The notes beneath the pieces are model-generated. The model had not been told where the DNA came from. It made no database searches and saw nothing but the letters and a program-made list of their open reading frames with translations. Position numbers and translations under genes: made by a program. This document shows positions 17,921-26,202 of a stretch of 43,996 nt of DNA, one piece after another. This stretch comes from DASSKP01 sp035695045 (GTDB lineage: Bacteria; Actinomycetota; Actinomycetes; JAFAQI01), in NCBI GenBank assembly GCA_035695045.1, contig DASSEX010000013.1, positions 1 through 43,996 of the forward strand, in the 5' to 3' direction. Positions within the stretch are counted from its first letter, which is position 1; each line of letters opens with the position of its first letter.

Positions 17921-19090
17921 ATGACGTCCCCCGCATCCACCCCCGTCGACCTCGGCATCCCGACCCCTCCGCCGGCTCCGCTGGCTGCGCGCAGGCAGAC
18001 CCGCCAGATCGACGTCGGCGGCGTCAAGATCGGCGGCGGTGCGCCGATCAGCGTGCAGTCGATGACGACCACCGTCACGGCGGACGTCAACGCGACGCTG
18101 CAGCAGATCGCCGAGCTGACCGCGTCCGGATGCCAGATCGTCCGGGTCGCATGCCCCAGCCAGGACGACGCCGATGCCCTCGCCGAGATCGTCCGGCACT
18201 CGCAGATCCCGGTCATCGCCGACATCCACTTCCAGCCCAAGTACGTCTTCGCCGCGATCGACGCCGGTTGCGCCGCGGTGCGCGTCAACCCCGGCAACAT
18301 CAAGCAGTTCGACGACAAGGTGAAGGAGATCGCGGACGCCGCCTCGGCGTCCGGCACCCCGATCCGCATCGGCGTCAACGCCGGCTCCCTCGACAAGCGG
18401 CTCCTGGAGAAGTACGGCCGGGCGACGCCGGAGGCGCTCGTCGAGAGCGCGCTGTGGGAGTGCTCGCTGTTCGAGGAGCATGGTTTCCGCGACATCAAGA
18501 TCTCGGTGAAGCACCACGACCCGGTCGTGATGATCCAGGCCTACCGCCTGCTGTCCGAACGCTGCGACTACCCGTTGCATCTCGGCGTCACCGAGGCCGG
18601 TCCCGCGTTCCAGGGAACGGTGAAGTCCGCCGTCGCGTTCGGCGCTCTTCTCGCCGAGGGCATCGGCGACACCATCCGCGTCTCGCTGTCGGCGCCTCCG
18701 GTCGAGGAGGTCAAGGTCGGCATCGCGATCCTCGAGTCGCTGGGCCTGCGCCAGCGCCGGCTGGAGATCGTCTCGTGTCCGTCGTGCGGCCGCGCGCAGG
18801 TCGACGTCTACACGCTCGCGGAGAAGGTGCAGGCCGGCCTCGAGGGCATGACCGTCCCGCTCCGGGTCGCCGTCATGGGGTGCGTCGTCAACGGGCCGGG
18901 GGAGGCCCGGGAGGCCGACCTCGGTGTCGCGTCGGGCAACGGCAAGGGCCAGATCTTCGTCAAGGGCGAGGTGATCAAGACGGTCCCCGAGGCGCAGATC
19001 GTGGAGACGCTCGTCGAGGAGGCGCTGCGACTCGCCGGCGAGATGGCTCCCGACGGCGAGGCCGGTCAGCCCGTCGTCAACGTCGGCTGA
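17921..19090 (+). CDS. ispG: 4-hydroxy-3-methylbut-2-en-1-yl diphosphate synthase
   Basis: 389 aa from ATG 17921; a GTG at 17912 overlapping the protease stop (GTGA) would add three residues. Penultimate MEP-pathway step, converting MEcPP to HMBPP with a [4Fe-4S] cluster. The TIM-barrel half starts with GGGAPISVQSMTTT and contains ADIHFQPKYV and RVNPGNI. The C-terminal cluster domain carries the three cysteine ligands in SCPSCGRAQVD and GCVVNGPGE. Length matches actinobacterial IspG. Being two genes from dxr, it shares the isoprenoid operon. Confidence 0.96.
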   Translation: MTSPASTPVDLGIPTPPPAPLAARRQTRQIDVGGVKIGGGAPISVQSMTTTVTADVNATLQQIAELTASGCQIVRVACPSQDDADALAEIVRHSQIPVIADIHFQPKYVFAAIDAGCAAVRVNPGNIKQFDDKVKEIADAASASGTPIRIGVNAGSLDKRLLEKYGRATPEALVESALWECSLFEEHGFRDIKISVKHHDPVVMIQAYRLLSERCDYPLHLGVTEAGPAFQGTVKSAVAFGALLAEGIGDTIRVSLSAPPVEEVKVGIAILESLGLRQRRLEIVSCPSCGRAQVDVYTLAEKVQAGLEGMTVPLRVAVMGCVVNGPGEAREADLGVASGNGKGQIFVKGEVIKTVPEAQIVETLVEEALRLAGEMAPDGEAGQPVVNVG

Positions 19091-19122
19091 CATCCGCGGC
19101 GCGGACGCGGTAGAGAAGCAGC

Positions 19123-19965
19123 GTGCTGAGGGCCGCGCCCATCCGGGTGCTCGACGACCGCGACCTGCCGGTCGTCCTCGGGCTGCTCGCGCGCGACCCG
19201 ATGGCCAACGTGTTCGTGCAGTCCCGGGTCGAGACGGCCGGTCTGCAGCCGTGGCGGCTGGGGGCCGAGATGTGGGGTCACGTCGTCGACGGCCAGATCA
19301 CGGGGCTCTGCTACGCCGGGGCGAACCTGGTGCCGGTCGAGGGGGACGAGAGCGCGCTCCGCGCGTTCGCCGAGCGGGCCAGGCGCCAGGGCCGCCGGTG
19401 TTCCTCCATCGTCGGCCCGGCCAAGCTGGTGGCGCCGCTGTGGCAGCTGCTCGAGCCGACCTGGGGCGCCGCGCGCGACGTCCGGCCGCGCCAGCCGCTG
19501 ATGCTTGCCGACTCGCCGGCTCGCGTCGAGCCCGACCCGCTCGTCCGCCAGGTGCGCACCGACGAGGTCGACGTACTGCTCCCTGCCAGCATCGCCATGT
19601 TCACCGAGGAGGTCGGCGTCTCACCCGTGGCTGCCGACGGCGGGACGCTCTACCGCGCTCGGGTGACCGAGCTCGTCCAGGCCGGACGGTCCTTTGCGCG
19701 CATCGAAGGTGATCGGGTCCTGTTCAAGGCCGAGGTCGGGGCTGTGACCCGGGCCGCCTGCCAGGTCCAGGGGGTCTGGGTCGACCCGGCGCTTCGGGGC
19801 CAGGGGCTCTCGGTCAGAGGCATGGCGGCCGTGGTGCAGCAGTGCCTCGACCACCTGGCGCCGGCGGTGACGCTCTATGTCAACGACTTCAACGTGGCCG
19901 CCCGGCGGGCCTACGAACGGGTCGGTTTCCGTGACATCGGCACCTTCATGTCGGTCCTCTTCTAG
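19123..19965 (+). CDS. GNAT-family N-acetyltransferase with N-terminal DUF4081-type domain
   Basis: 280 aa. The N-terminal half (PIRVLDDRDLPVVLGLLARDPMANVFVQSRVE) is the DUF4081-type domain. The C-terminal half is a GNAT fold: QVQGVWVDPALRGQGLSVRGMAAVV carries the acetyl-CoA loop (R-G-Q-G-L-S) and YVNDFNVAARRAYERVGFRDIG is the closing motif. It sits after ispG exactly as the homologous gene (Rv2867c) does in mycobacteria. The acceptor is unknown. A TAGAGA box 6 nt before the GTG is an imperfect leaderless-type signal. Confidence 0.87.
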   Translation: MLRAAPIRVLDDRDLPVVLGLLARDPMANVFVQSRVETAGLQPWRLGAEMWGHVVDGQITGLCYAGANLVPVEGDESALRAFAERARRQGRRCSSIVGPAKLVAPLWQLLEPTWGAARDVRPRQPLMLADSPARVEPDPLVRQVRTDEVDVLLPASIAMFTEEVGVSPVAADGGTLYRARVTELVQAGRSFARIEGDRVLFKAEVGAVTRAACQVQGVWVDPALRGQGLSVRGMAAVVQQCLDHLAPAVTLYVNDFNVAARRAYERVGFRDIGTFMSVLF

Positions 19966-20066
19966 GCGCAACGCTCCATAACGATCAGGTCGCGGCGGTC
20001 CCCGGTCGTTGCCCATCGGGCGCGGTTCAGATTGACTGCGCGTGACATCGAGCGGGAGGAGCCTCC

Positions 20067-21668
20067 ATGCGTCAGGCACGAAGCCGTGCCGCCATCGCCC
20101 TCGTCGGGACCGTCACCCTGCTCGCCCTCGCGGCGTGCGGCAGCGGAAGCAGCGGTGGCAGCAAGGGCGGCGGCGGCAATAACGCCGGCGGCAACACCAA
20201 GACCATCATCTGGGGCACGACCGACAAGCCGGTGTCGTTCGACCCGGCCGGCGCCTACGACCTGCCGAGCTGGAACGTCATCTACAACGTCTACCAGAAC
20301 CTCCTGCGGGTGGACCCGGCGACGGAGAAGAACGTCCCCGACGCCGCGCAGTCCTGCGACCCGTCCGCCGACTTCAAGACCTGGACCTGCAAGCTCAAGC
20401 CCGGGCTGAAGTTCTCCAACGGTGACCCGCTCACGTCCGCCGACGTGAAGTTCTCCTTCGACCGGGTCGAGAAGATCAACGACCCGAGCGGTCCGTCGAG
20501 CCTGCTCGCCAAGGTGCAGACCGAGGCGCCGGACCCGTCGACGGTCGTGTTCAAGCTCGCGAGCGGCAACGCGCTCTGGGACTACATCCTGTCGACGGGT
20601 GCAGGCGCGATCGTCGACTCCAAGGTTTTCCCGGCGGACAAGAAGATCGCCGACGACAAGATCGTGGGCTCGGGACCGTACGAGTTGACGAGCTACCAGA
20701 CCAACCAGGTCGCGCAGTTCAAGCCCAACCCCAACTACTCCGGTGACGTCAAGCTCAACAACGGCGGCCTGGTCATCAACTACTACCAGGACGAGAACGC
20801 GCTGAAGCTCGACGTGGAGCAGGGCAAGGTCGACGTCGTCTACCCGGGTCTCACCCCGACGGCGGTCAACGAGCTCAAGGGCAAGAGCGGGCTCAACGTC
20901 GTCAGCGGTCCCGGCGGTGCGATCCGCTACCTGGTCTTCAACCTCAAGACGATGCCGGGCGGCTCGCCCGCGCAGAAGCGTGCGATCCGTCGCGCGGTCG
21001 CGTTCCTCATCGACCGACAGTCGATCGCGACCAACGTCTACCAGGGGACCGTGCAGCCGCTCTACACGATGGTGGCGAAGGGTCTTGCCGGTGCCGAGGA
21101 CGTCTACAAGACGGAGTACGGCGCCACGCCGGACAAGTCCAAGGCGCAGCAGGAGCTGCAGAAGGCCGGCGTCAAGACTCCGGTCAACCTGCAGATCTGG
21201 TGGACGCCGAGCCACTACGGCGCCCTCTCCAGCGATGAGTACACCGAGATCAAGCGCCAGCTCGAGGCCAGCGGCTTGTTCAAGGTCGACCTCAAGTCGA
21301 CGGAGTGGGAGCAGTACACCGCCAACTGCCTCGCCGACAAGTGCCCGATCTACCAGCTCGGTTGGTTCCCGGACTACCCGGACACCGACGACTACGTGGG
21401 CCAGTTCTTCGGCTCCTCGAGCTTCTTGAACGACCACTACAGCAACCCGCAGGTCGACGCCCTCCTCAAGGACGAGCAGGGAACCCGCGACCAGGCGAAG
21501 CGCGTGGACGACTTCAAGAAGATCCAGGAGATCACTGTTGGTGACGCGCCCGTGATCCCCTACTGGCAGGGCCAGCAGATCGCGATCACGCACGGTTCCA
21601 TCAGTGGCATCCAGGACACGCTCACGCCGGACTACATCTTCCGGTTCTGGCTGCTCGGCAAGTCCTGA
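20067..21668 (+). CDS. Oligopeptide-type ABC transporter substrate-binding lipoprotein (SBP family 5)
   Basis: 533 aa. Extracytoplasmic receptor of the importer that follows. The signal peptide ends in the lipobox LALAAC with Cys24 as lipid anchor, then a Gly/Ser/Asn linker of about 20 residues. The family-5 signature is near residues 95-140 (KPGLKFSNGDPLTSADVKFSFDRV). GSGPYELTSYQ, AIRRAVAFLIDRQSI and LGWFPDYPDTDDYV are also typical of DppA/OppA-like proteins. GGGAGGAG before the ATG is a strong ribosome-binding site. A long hairpin between this gene and the permeases could raise its level above the membrane subunits. Likely ligands are peptides; other solutes are possible. Confidence 0.9.
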   Translation: MRQARSRAAIALVGTVTLLALAACGSGSSGGSKGGGGNNAGGNTKTIIWGTTDKPVSFDPAGAYDLPSWNVIYNVYQNLLRVDPATEKNVPDAAQSCDPSADFKTWTCKLKPGLKFSNGDPLTSADVKFSFDRVEKINDPSGPSSLLAKVQTEAPDPSTVVFKLASGNALWDYILSTGAGAIVDSKVFPADKKIADDKIVGSGPYELTSYQTNQVAQFKPNPNYSGDVKLNNGGLVINYYQDENALKLDVEQGKVDVVYPGLTPTAVNELKGKSGLNVVSGPGGAIRYLVFNLKTMPGGSPAQKRAIRRAVAFLIDRQSIATNVYQGTVQPLYTMVAKGLAGAEDVYKTEYGATPDKSKAQQELQKAGVKTPVNLQIWWTPSHYGALSSDEYTEIKRQLEASGLFKVDLKSTEWEQYTANCLADKCPIYQLGWFPDYPDTDDYVGQFFGSSSFLNDHYSNPQVDALLKDEQGTRDQAKRVDDFKKIQEITVGDAPVIPYWQGQQIAITHGSISGIQDTLTPDYIFRFWLLGKS

Positions 21669-21678
21669 CCTGACAGGC

Positions 21679-21716
21679 GCGAGCCGGTGCCGGAAAGACC
21701 TCCGGCACCGGCTCGC
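21679..21716 (+). terminator. 16-bp perfect-stem hairpin after the binding-protein gene
   Basis: Bases 21679-21694 pair without mismatch with 21701-21716 over the loop AAGACC. The hairpin starts 10 nt after the stop codon and is followed by TGCTCTTCC, not a clear T-run. It is the strongest short hairpin noticed in the window. It probably acts as a partial terminator or a 3'-end stabiliser for the binding-protein mRNA. Confidence 0.75.
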
Positions 21717-21745
21717 TGCTCTTCCGACCGGGAGACACTCTCGAC

Positions 21746-22783
21746 GTGGCCCGTTCCAGCGGTTCGCTGTCGCGTTACCTGGTGACGCGGCTGTTGCTCG
21801 TCATCCCGATGGTCTGGATCCTGTTGACCATCGTCTTCATCCTCATGCGGGTCGCGCCCGGCGACCCGGTGCAGGCGTCGCTCGGCGGCCGGCTGCCGCA
21901 GTCCGTCATCGAGCAGAAGCGCCATGAGCTCGGCTTCGACAAGCCGCTCATCGTGCAGTACGGGAACTATCTCGGGGGCGTGCTCCACGGCGACTTCGGC
22001 CGGTCCACCAGCGAGAACCGCAGCGTGATGGACATCGTGACCCACGAGGGCGCGGCCACGCTCGAGCTGTCAGTCGCGGCGATGTTGTTCGCGTTGACTC
22101 TCGGCTTGAGCATCGGCGTGCTCATCGGCCGCTTCCGAGATTCGGTGCTCGATGTGGCCGGCCGGCTCTTCGGCATCATCACCTACGCCGCTCCCGTGTT
22201 CTGGGTGGGCATCCTGTTCCAGCTGCTCTTCGTCGCGAAGCTGGGCATCCTCCCCAGCAGCGGCCAGGCCGACGTGCTGCAGAACATCGACCTGCAGAAC
22301 AACGCCCACACGCACATCTACGTCGTCGACGCGATCATCAACGGCAGCTGGGAGGACCTCGGCAACGTGCTGCTCCACCTCATCCTGCCCGGGGTGACGC
22401 TCGGGCTGCTCGTGTGTGGTGTGTTCATCCGCCTCGTCCGCGTCAACGTGATCCAGACGCTCAAGCACGACTACATCGAGGCCGCGCGAGCCCGCGGCAT
22501 CGGTGAGACGCGGGTGGTGCTGAAGCACGCGTTCCGCAACGCTCTCGTCCCTGTCGTGACCGTGATCGGTCTTCAGGCGGCGCTGCTGCTGTCAGGCGCA
22601 GTGCTGACGGAGACCACGTTCAACTGGCCGGGCATCGGCCAGGCGCTCATCCACTACCTCAACGAGCGGGACTACGCCGCCGTCCAGGGCATCGTCACCG
22701 TCTTTGCGCTCGTCGTCGTCGCCGTCAGTCTCATCATCGACATCGTCACCGCCCTCATCGATCCGCGGGTGAGGTACTCATGA
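21746..22783 (+). CDS. Oligopeptide-type ABC transporter permease (DppB-like)
   Basis: 345 aa, inner-membrane subunit. The N-terminal helix (LVTRLLLVIPMVWILLTIVFILMRVAPGDP) with APGDP is the hallmark of the DppB/OppB group, followed by LGFDKPLIVQYGNYL. The EAA loop is EAARARGIGETRVVLKHAFRNALVPVVTVIG. About six membrane segments. The GTG start has GGGAG 11 nt upstream. It ends in an ATGA overlap with the second permease. Confidence 0.91.
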   Translation: MARSSGSLSRYLVTRLLLVIPMVWILLTIVFILMRVAPGDPVQASLGGRLPQSVIEQKRHELGFDKPLIVQYGNYLGGVLHGDFGRSTSENRSVMDIVTHEGAATLELSVAAMLFALTLGLSIGVLIGRFRDSVLDVAGRLFGIITYAAPVFWVGILFQLLFVAKLGILPSSGQADVLQNIDLQNNAHTHIYVVDAIINGSWEDLGNVLLHLILPGVTLGLLVCGVFIRLVRVNVIQTLKHDYIEAARARGIGETRVVLKHAFRNALVPVVTVIGLQAALLLSGAVLTETTFNWPGIGQALIHYLNERDYAAVQGIVTVFALVVVAVSLIIDIVTALIDPRVRYS

Positions 22784-23838
22784 CCAGCGAGTTCATGGCA
22801 CCTACGGCGACGACCGCCGATGCACCGACGGTGCGCCGCGGCCGGTTCGCCGGCATCCGCCGTGCGGTCGCTCCGGTGCGCGAGGCGCGCGGCCTGCCGA
22901 AGTGGGTTCTCTACATCGGGCTGGCGATCGTCCTCGTCTTCGTCATCTTCGCGATCTTCGCCCCGTGGATCTCGCCGTACCACTTCGACCAGTACCTCGA
23001 CTCGCACGGTCATCGCTTCCCGAAGAGCGTCGTCGGCGGCCATCCGTCCGCCCAGCACTGGTTCGGCACCAACGCCATGTCGACCGACGTGTTCAGTCAC
23101 ATCGTCTACGGGTCGCGGACCGCGCTCGAGGTCATCCTCATCGCCGTCGTCATCTCGATGCTGGTCGGCGTACCTCTGGGTCTGTTCTCCGGCTACTACG
23201 GCGGACCGCTCGACCGCGTGCTGGTGCTCGTCAACGACGCGATGTTCGCCTTCCCCTCACTGCTGCTCGCGATCCTCGTCGCATTCCTGCTCCGCGGGAA
23301 GTTCAGCTTCCTCGGCGACAGCTTCAGCGGCATCATGTCCGCCGCCATATCGATCACCGTCATCTACATCCCGCAGTACTTCCGCGTCATCCGCAACAGC
23401 GTCATCAGCGTGCGCGAGGAGCCCTACGTCGAAGCGGCCCGCGTGCTCGGCGCGAAGCCGCGCACTGTCATCGCGCGTTACGTGTTCGGCAACGTCGTGC
23501 AGAACGTGCCGGTCATCGCGACGCTCAACGCGGCCGACGCGCTGCTGACGCTCGCCGGCCTGGGCTTCCTCGGGTACGGCGTCCAGCCGACCGAGGGCGC
23601 GGAGTGGGGCTATGACCTGCAGCGGGCGCTCGGCGAGGCCAGCGGCGGCGTCTGGTGGACCTCGGTCTATCCCGGGCTCGCGATCGTGCTGCTCGTCACC
23701 GGGCTCACGCTCGTCGGCGAGAGCCTCAACGACCTGCTCAACCCGGTGCTGCGCCGCCGCCAGCTGCTGCCCGTGAAGATCACCGGCCCGGAGCTCGAGC
23801 TGGCGAACGCCGACGCCGCGATGGAGGAGCGATCGTGA
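22780..23838 (+). CDS. Oligopeptide-type ABC transporter permease (DppC-like)
   Basis: 352 aa. A soluble N-terminus of about 40 residues precedes the first helix (VLYIGLAIVLVFVIFAIFAPWISPY). HWFGTNAMSTDVFSHIVYGSRTAL is the DppC/OppC family block (usually FGTDxxGRD). The EAA loop is EAARVLGAKPRTVIARYVFGNVVQNVPVIATL. It ends with GESLNDLLNPVLRRR, typical of this subunit. Overlaps on both sides (ATGA, GTGA) tie it to its partners. Confidence 0.91.
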   Translation: MTSEFMAPTATTADAPTVRRGRFAGIRRAVAPVREARGLPKWVLYIGLAIVLVFVIFAIFAPWISPYHFDQYLDSHGHRFPKSVVGGHPSAQHWFGTNAMSTDVFSHIVYGSRTALEVILIAVVISMLVGVPLGLFSGYYGGPLDRVLVLVNDAMFAFPSLLLAILVAFLLRGKFSFLGDSFSGIMSAAISITVIYIPQYFRVIRNSVISVREEPYVEAARVLGAKPRTVIARYVFGNVVQNVPVIATLNAADALLTLAGLGFLGYGVQPTEGAEWGYDLQRALGEASGGVWWTSVYPGLAIVLLVTGLTLVGESLNDLLNPVLRRRQLLPVKITGPELELANADAAMEERS

Positions 23839-24884
23839 GCACGTTGCCGATGGCTCCGTCGGCGGACACCGTGCTGTCGGTCCGCGACCTGCGGGTCTGG
23901 TACGGCACGGCGCGGGGTGCGGTGCGCGCGGTCGACGGGGTCTCGTTCGACCTCAAGCGCGGTGAGACCCTCGGCCTGGTCGGCGAGTCCGGCTGCGGCA
24001 AGTCGACCCTCGGCCGGGGTGTCCTCGGCCTGTTGCCCGACGCGGCGAAACAGGCGGGCAGCGTCGTCTTCGAGGGCGAGGACCTGATCACGATGCCGCG
24101 CCGCCGGCTGCGGGCGCTGCGCGGGCCCAAGCTGGGGCTGATCTTCCAGGAGCCGATGACGCGGCTCAACCCGCTGATGCGCGTCTCTGAGCACTTCTAC
24201 GAGACGCTCCATGCGCACGAACCCGACCTGACCAAGCAGCAGATGCGCCGCCGCGCGATCGACACGCTCGGCGCGATGGGCATCCCGCCGACGCGGTTCG
24301 ACAACTACCCGCACGAGTTCTCCGGCGGCATGCGGCAGCGGATCATGATCGCGCTGGCCTTGGTGCTCAATCCCGCGTTCGTCGTCGCCGACGAGCCGAC
24401 GACCGCACTCGACGTGCTGGTCGAGGCGCAGATCCTGCGCATCCTCGCCGACGTCAAGCGCAGCTTCGACACCGCGATCCTGCTCATCACGCACAACCTG
24501 GGGATCATCGCCGAGGCCTGCGAACGGGTCGCCGTCATGTACGCCGGGAGGATCGCCGAGCAAGGTGATGCACGTGCGGTGTTCGCCCGCCCCGCGCACC
24601 CCTACACGCGCGAGCTGCTGGCGTCGACGATCAGCCTCGCCACCACGTCGCTGCACTACATACCGGGTGCACCGCCGGACCTCGTCGATCCGCCGAGCGG
24701 CTGCCGGTTCCACCCGCGCTGCCCGGATGCGATGCAGGTCTGCCCCACCCGGCATCCGCCGACGGTGACGACCGAGCTCAACCAGCAGGTCGACTGCTGG
24801 CTGCACGGCCCGGAGGACGAGATCCCTCCGGGCGGGACGCAGCCGTTGCCACGGGAGGCGATCGGCGTTGCCGACGAAGCCTGA
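23835..24884 (+). CDS. Oligopeptide-type ABC transporter ATP-binding protein (DppD-like)
   Basis: 349 aa from GTG 23835 (GTGA overlap with the permease). Walker A is GESGCGKST, Q-loop IFQEPMTRLNP, signature FSGGMRQR, Walker B VVADEPTTALDV and H-loop LITHNLG. The C-terminal oligopeptide-transporter block is present (HPYTRELLASTI then CRFHPRCPDAMQVC), with the cysteines that bind an Fe-S cluster in some members. It forms a heterodimer with the next ATPase. Confidence 0.92.
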   Translation: MSTLPMAPSADTVLSVRDLRVWYGTARGAVRAVDGVSFDLKRGETLGLVGESGCGKSTLGRGVLGLLPDAAKQAGSVVFEGEDLITMPRRRLRALRGPKLGLIFQEPMTRLNPLMRVSEHFYETLHAHEPDLTKQQMRRRAIDTLGAMGIPPTRFDNYPHEFSGGMRQRIMIALALVLNPAFVVADEPTTALDVLVEAQILRILADVKRSFDTAILLITHNLGIIAEACERVAVMYAGRIAEQGDARAVFARPAHPYTRELLASTISLATTSLHYIPGAPPDLVDPPSGCRFHPRCPDAMQVCPTRHPPTVTTELNQQVDCWLHGPEDEIPPGGTQPLPREAIGVADEA

Positions 24885-26193
24885 GACCTTGCTCGAGGTC
24901 GACGACCTGCAGGTGCACTTCGCCCTGCGGGGCGGCGCTCTGGGACGACTGTTCGGCGGAGACACCGGTTCGGTGCGCGCCGTCGACGGCGTCTCCTTCG
25001 CACTCGCGCGCGGCGAGGTGCTCGGTGTGGTGGGTGAGTCGGGCAGCGGCAAGACCACGCTGGGCCGGGCCATTCTGCGGATGGTGCCGGTGACCGGTGG
25101 CCGCGTGGTGTTCGACGGTCACGACCTGACCGACCTGAAGGAGTCGCAGCTGCGTCCGATGCGACGGCAGATGCAGATGGTCTTCCAGGATCCGAACGCC
25201 TCGCTCAACCCGGCGATGGATCTGCTCACCGCGATCGGTCACCCGTTGCGCATCCACGGTGTCACCGACGACGAGGACCAGATCCGTCGCGAGGTGTGCA
25301 AGGCCCTCGAGCGGGTCGGCCTGGTGCCGGTCGAGCAGTTCCTCTACAAGTACCCCGGCGACCTGTCCGGTGGGCAGAAGCAGCGCGCGGTCATCGCCCG
25401 CGCCATCATCCTCGGCCCCGACCTGCTCATCGCGGACGAGCCGGTGTCGATGCTCGACATGAGCGTCCGGGCGAAGATCCTCGAGCTCATGCTCGAGCTG
25501 AAGAACGAGCTCGGTCTCACCTACGTGTATGTGACGCACGACCTGGCGACCGCGAAGTTCTTCTGCGACAAGATCGCGATCATGTACCTCGGCCGGATCG
25601 TCGAGTACGGGCCGGCCGAAGAGATCTACGCCGATCCGAAGCACCCCTACACGCAGTCGCTGCTGAAGGCGATCCCCGAGCCGGACCCCACGAAGAGCCT
25701 GGCGCGCGACCTGCCCCGCGGCGAGATCCCGGACGCCGCCGTTCCACCCCTGGGCTGCTCGTTCCATCCCCGGTGCCCCAAGGCGTTCGAGATCTGCGGC
25801 TGGGAGAGCCGCGACCTCCGCGACCTCATCGAGCGGCACTGGCTCACCCATCCGGACACCGAGTTCGACGAGCAGCGCCGGGTCGTCGGCAACATCGCTG
25901 CGCTGGACGAGCCGGCGGTCCGCGCGCATCTCCCGGCCGGCACCGGTCGGTCGGCCGAGGACGTCCAGGCTCTGCTGGACCAGATCCGTGCCGACGACCC
26001 ACGCGAGCCGTTGTGGAGCGGCGTCCGCGACGTGCGCGCCGGGGAAGGCGGTGTCACGGTCGACTTCCGGGACGACTTCGTCGACCCGCCGCTCTACGAC
26101 GTCGGCCGGCAGCAGGTCGCCTGCCTGCTCTACCGCGACGCTGCCCACGATCGTCCGGCAAATGATGCGGGGGTTGTCGCGAGCGACGACTAG
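24868..26193 (+). CDS. Oligopeptide-type ABC transporter ATP-binding protein (DppF-like) with a long C-terminal tail
   Basis: 441 aa from TTG 24868, which overlaps the previous gene by 17 bases; GGGAGG lies 9 nt upstream. Walker A is GESGSGKTT, Q-loop VFQDPNASLNP, signature LSGGQKQR, Walker B LIADEPVSMLDM and H-loop VTHDLATA. The oligopeptide block (HPYTQSLLKAIP, CSFHPRCPKAFEIC) ends near residue 310. Family members usually stop near 330-350 residues; here about 110 more follow, acidic and without a motif I recognise. The stop codon TAG is part of the putative -10 box of proS. Confidence 0.9.
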   Translation: MPTKPETLLEVDDLQVHFALRGGALGRLFGGDTGSVRAVDGVSFALARGEVLGVVGESGSGKTTLGRAILRMVPVTGGRVVFDGHDLTDLKESQLRPMRRQMQMVFQDPNASLNPAMDLLTAIGHPLRIHGVTDDEDQIRREVCKALERVGLVPVEQFLYKYPGDLSGGQKQRAVIARAIILGPDLLIADEPVSMLDMSVRAKILELMLELKNELGLTYVYVTHDLATAKFFCDKIAIMYLGRIVEYGPAEEIYADPKHPYTQSLLKAIPEPDPTKSLARDLPRGEIPDAAVPPLGCSFHPRCPKAFEICGWESRDLRDLIERHWLTHPDTEFDEQRRVVGNIAALDEPAVRAHLPAGTGRSAEDVQALLDQIRADDPREPLWSGVRDVRAGEGGVTVDFRDDFVDPPLYDVGRQQVACLLYRDAAHDRPANDAGVVASDD

Positions 26194-26202
26194 CCTGTCG
26201 CC
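26191..26202 (+). promoter_or_regulatory. Leaderless-type -10 box for proS
   Basis: TAGCCT (26191-26196) then 6 nt, then the GTG at 26203. Its first three bases are the stop codon of the preceding ABC gene. No ribosome-binding site lies before the GTG and no convincing -35 is seen. Confidence 0.5.

Noticed and set aside
20027..20060. TTGACT (20032-20037) as -35 of the binding-protein gene
   Set aside because: No -10 box at the right spacing; the ribosome-binding site occupies that position.
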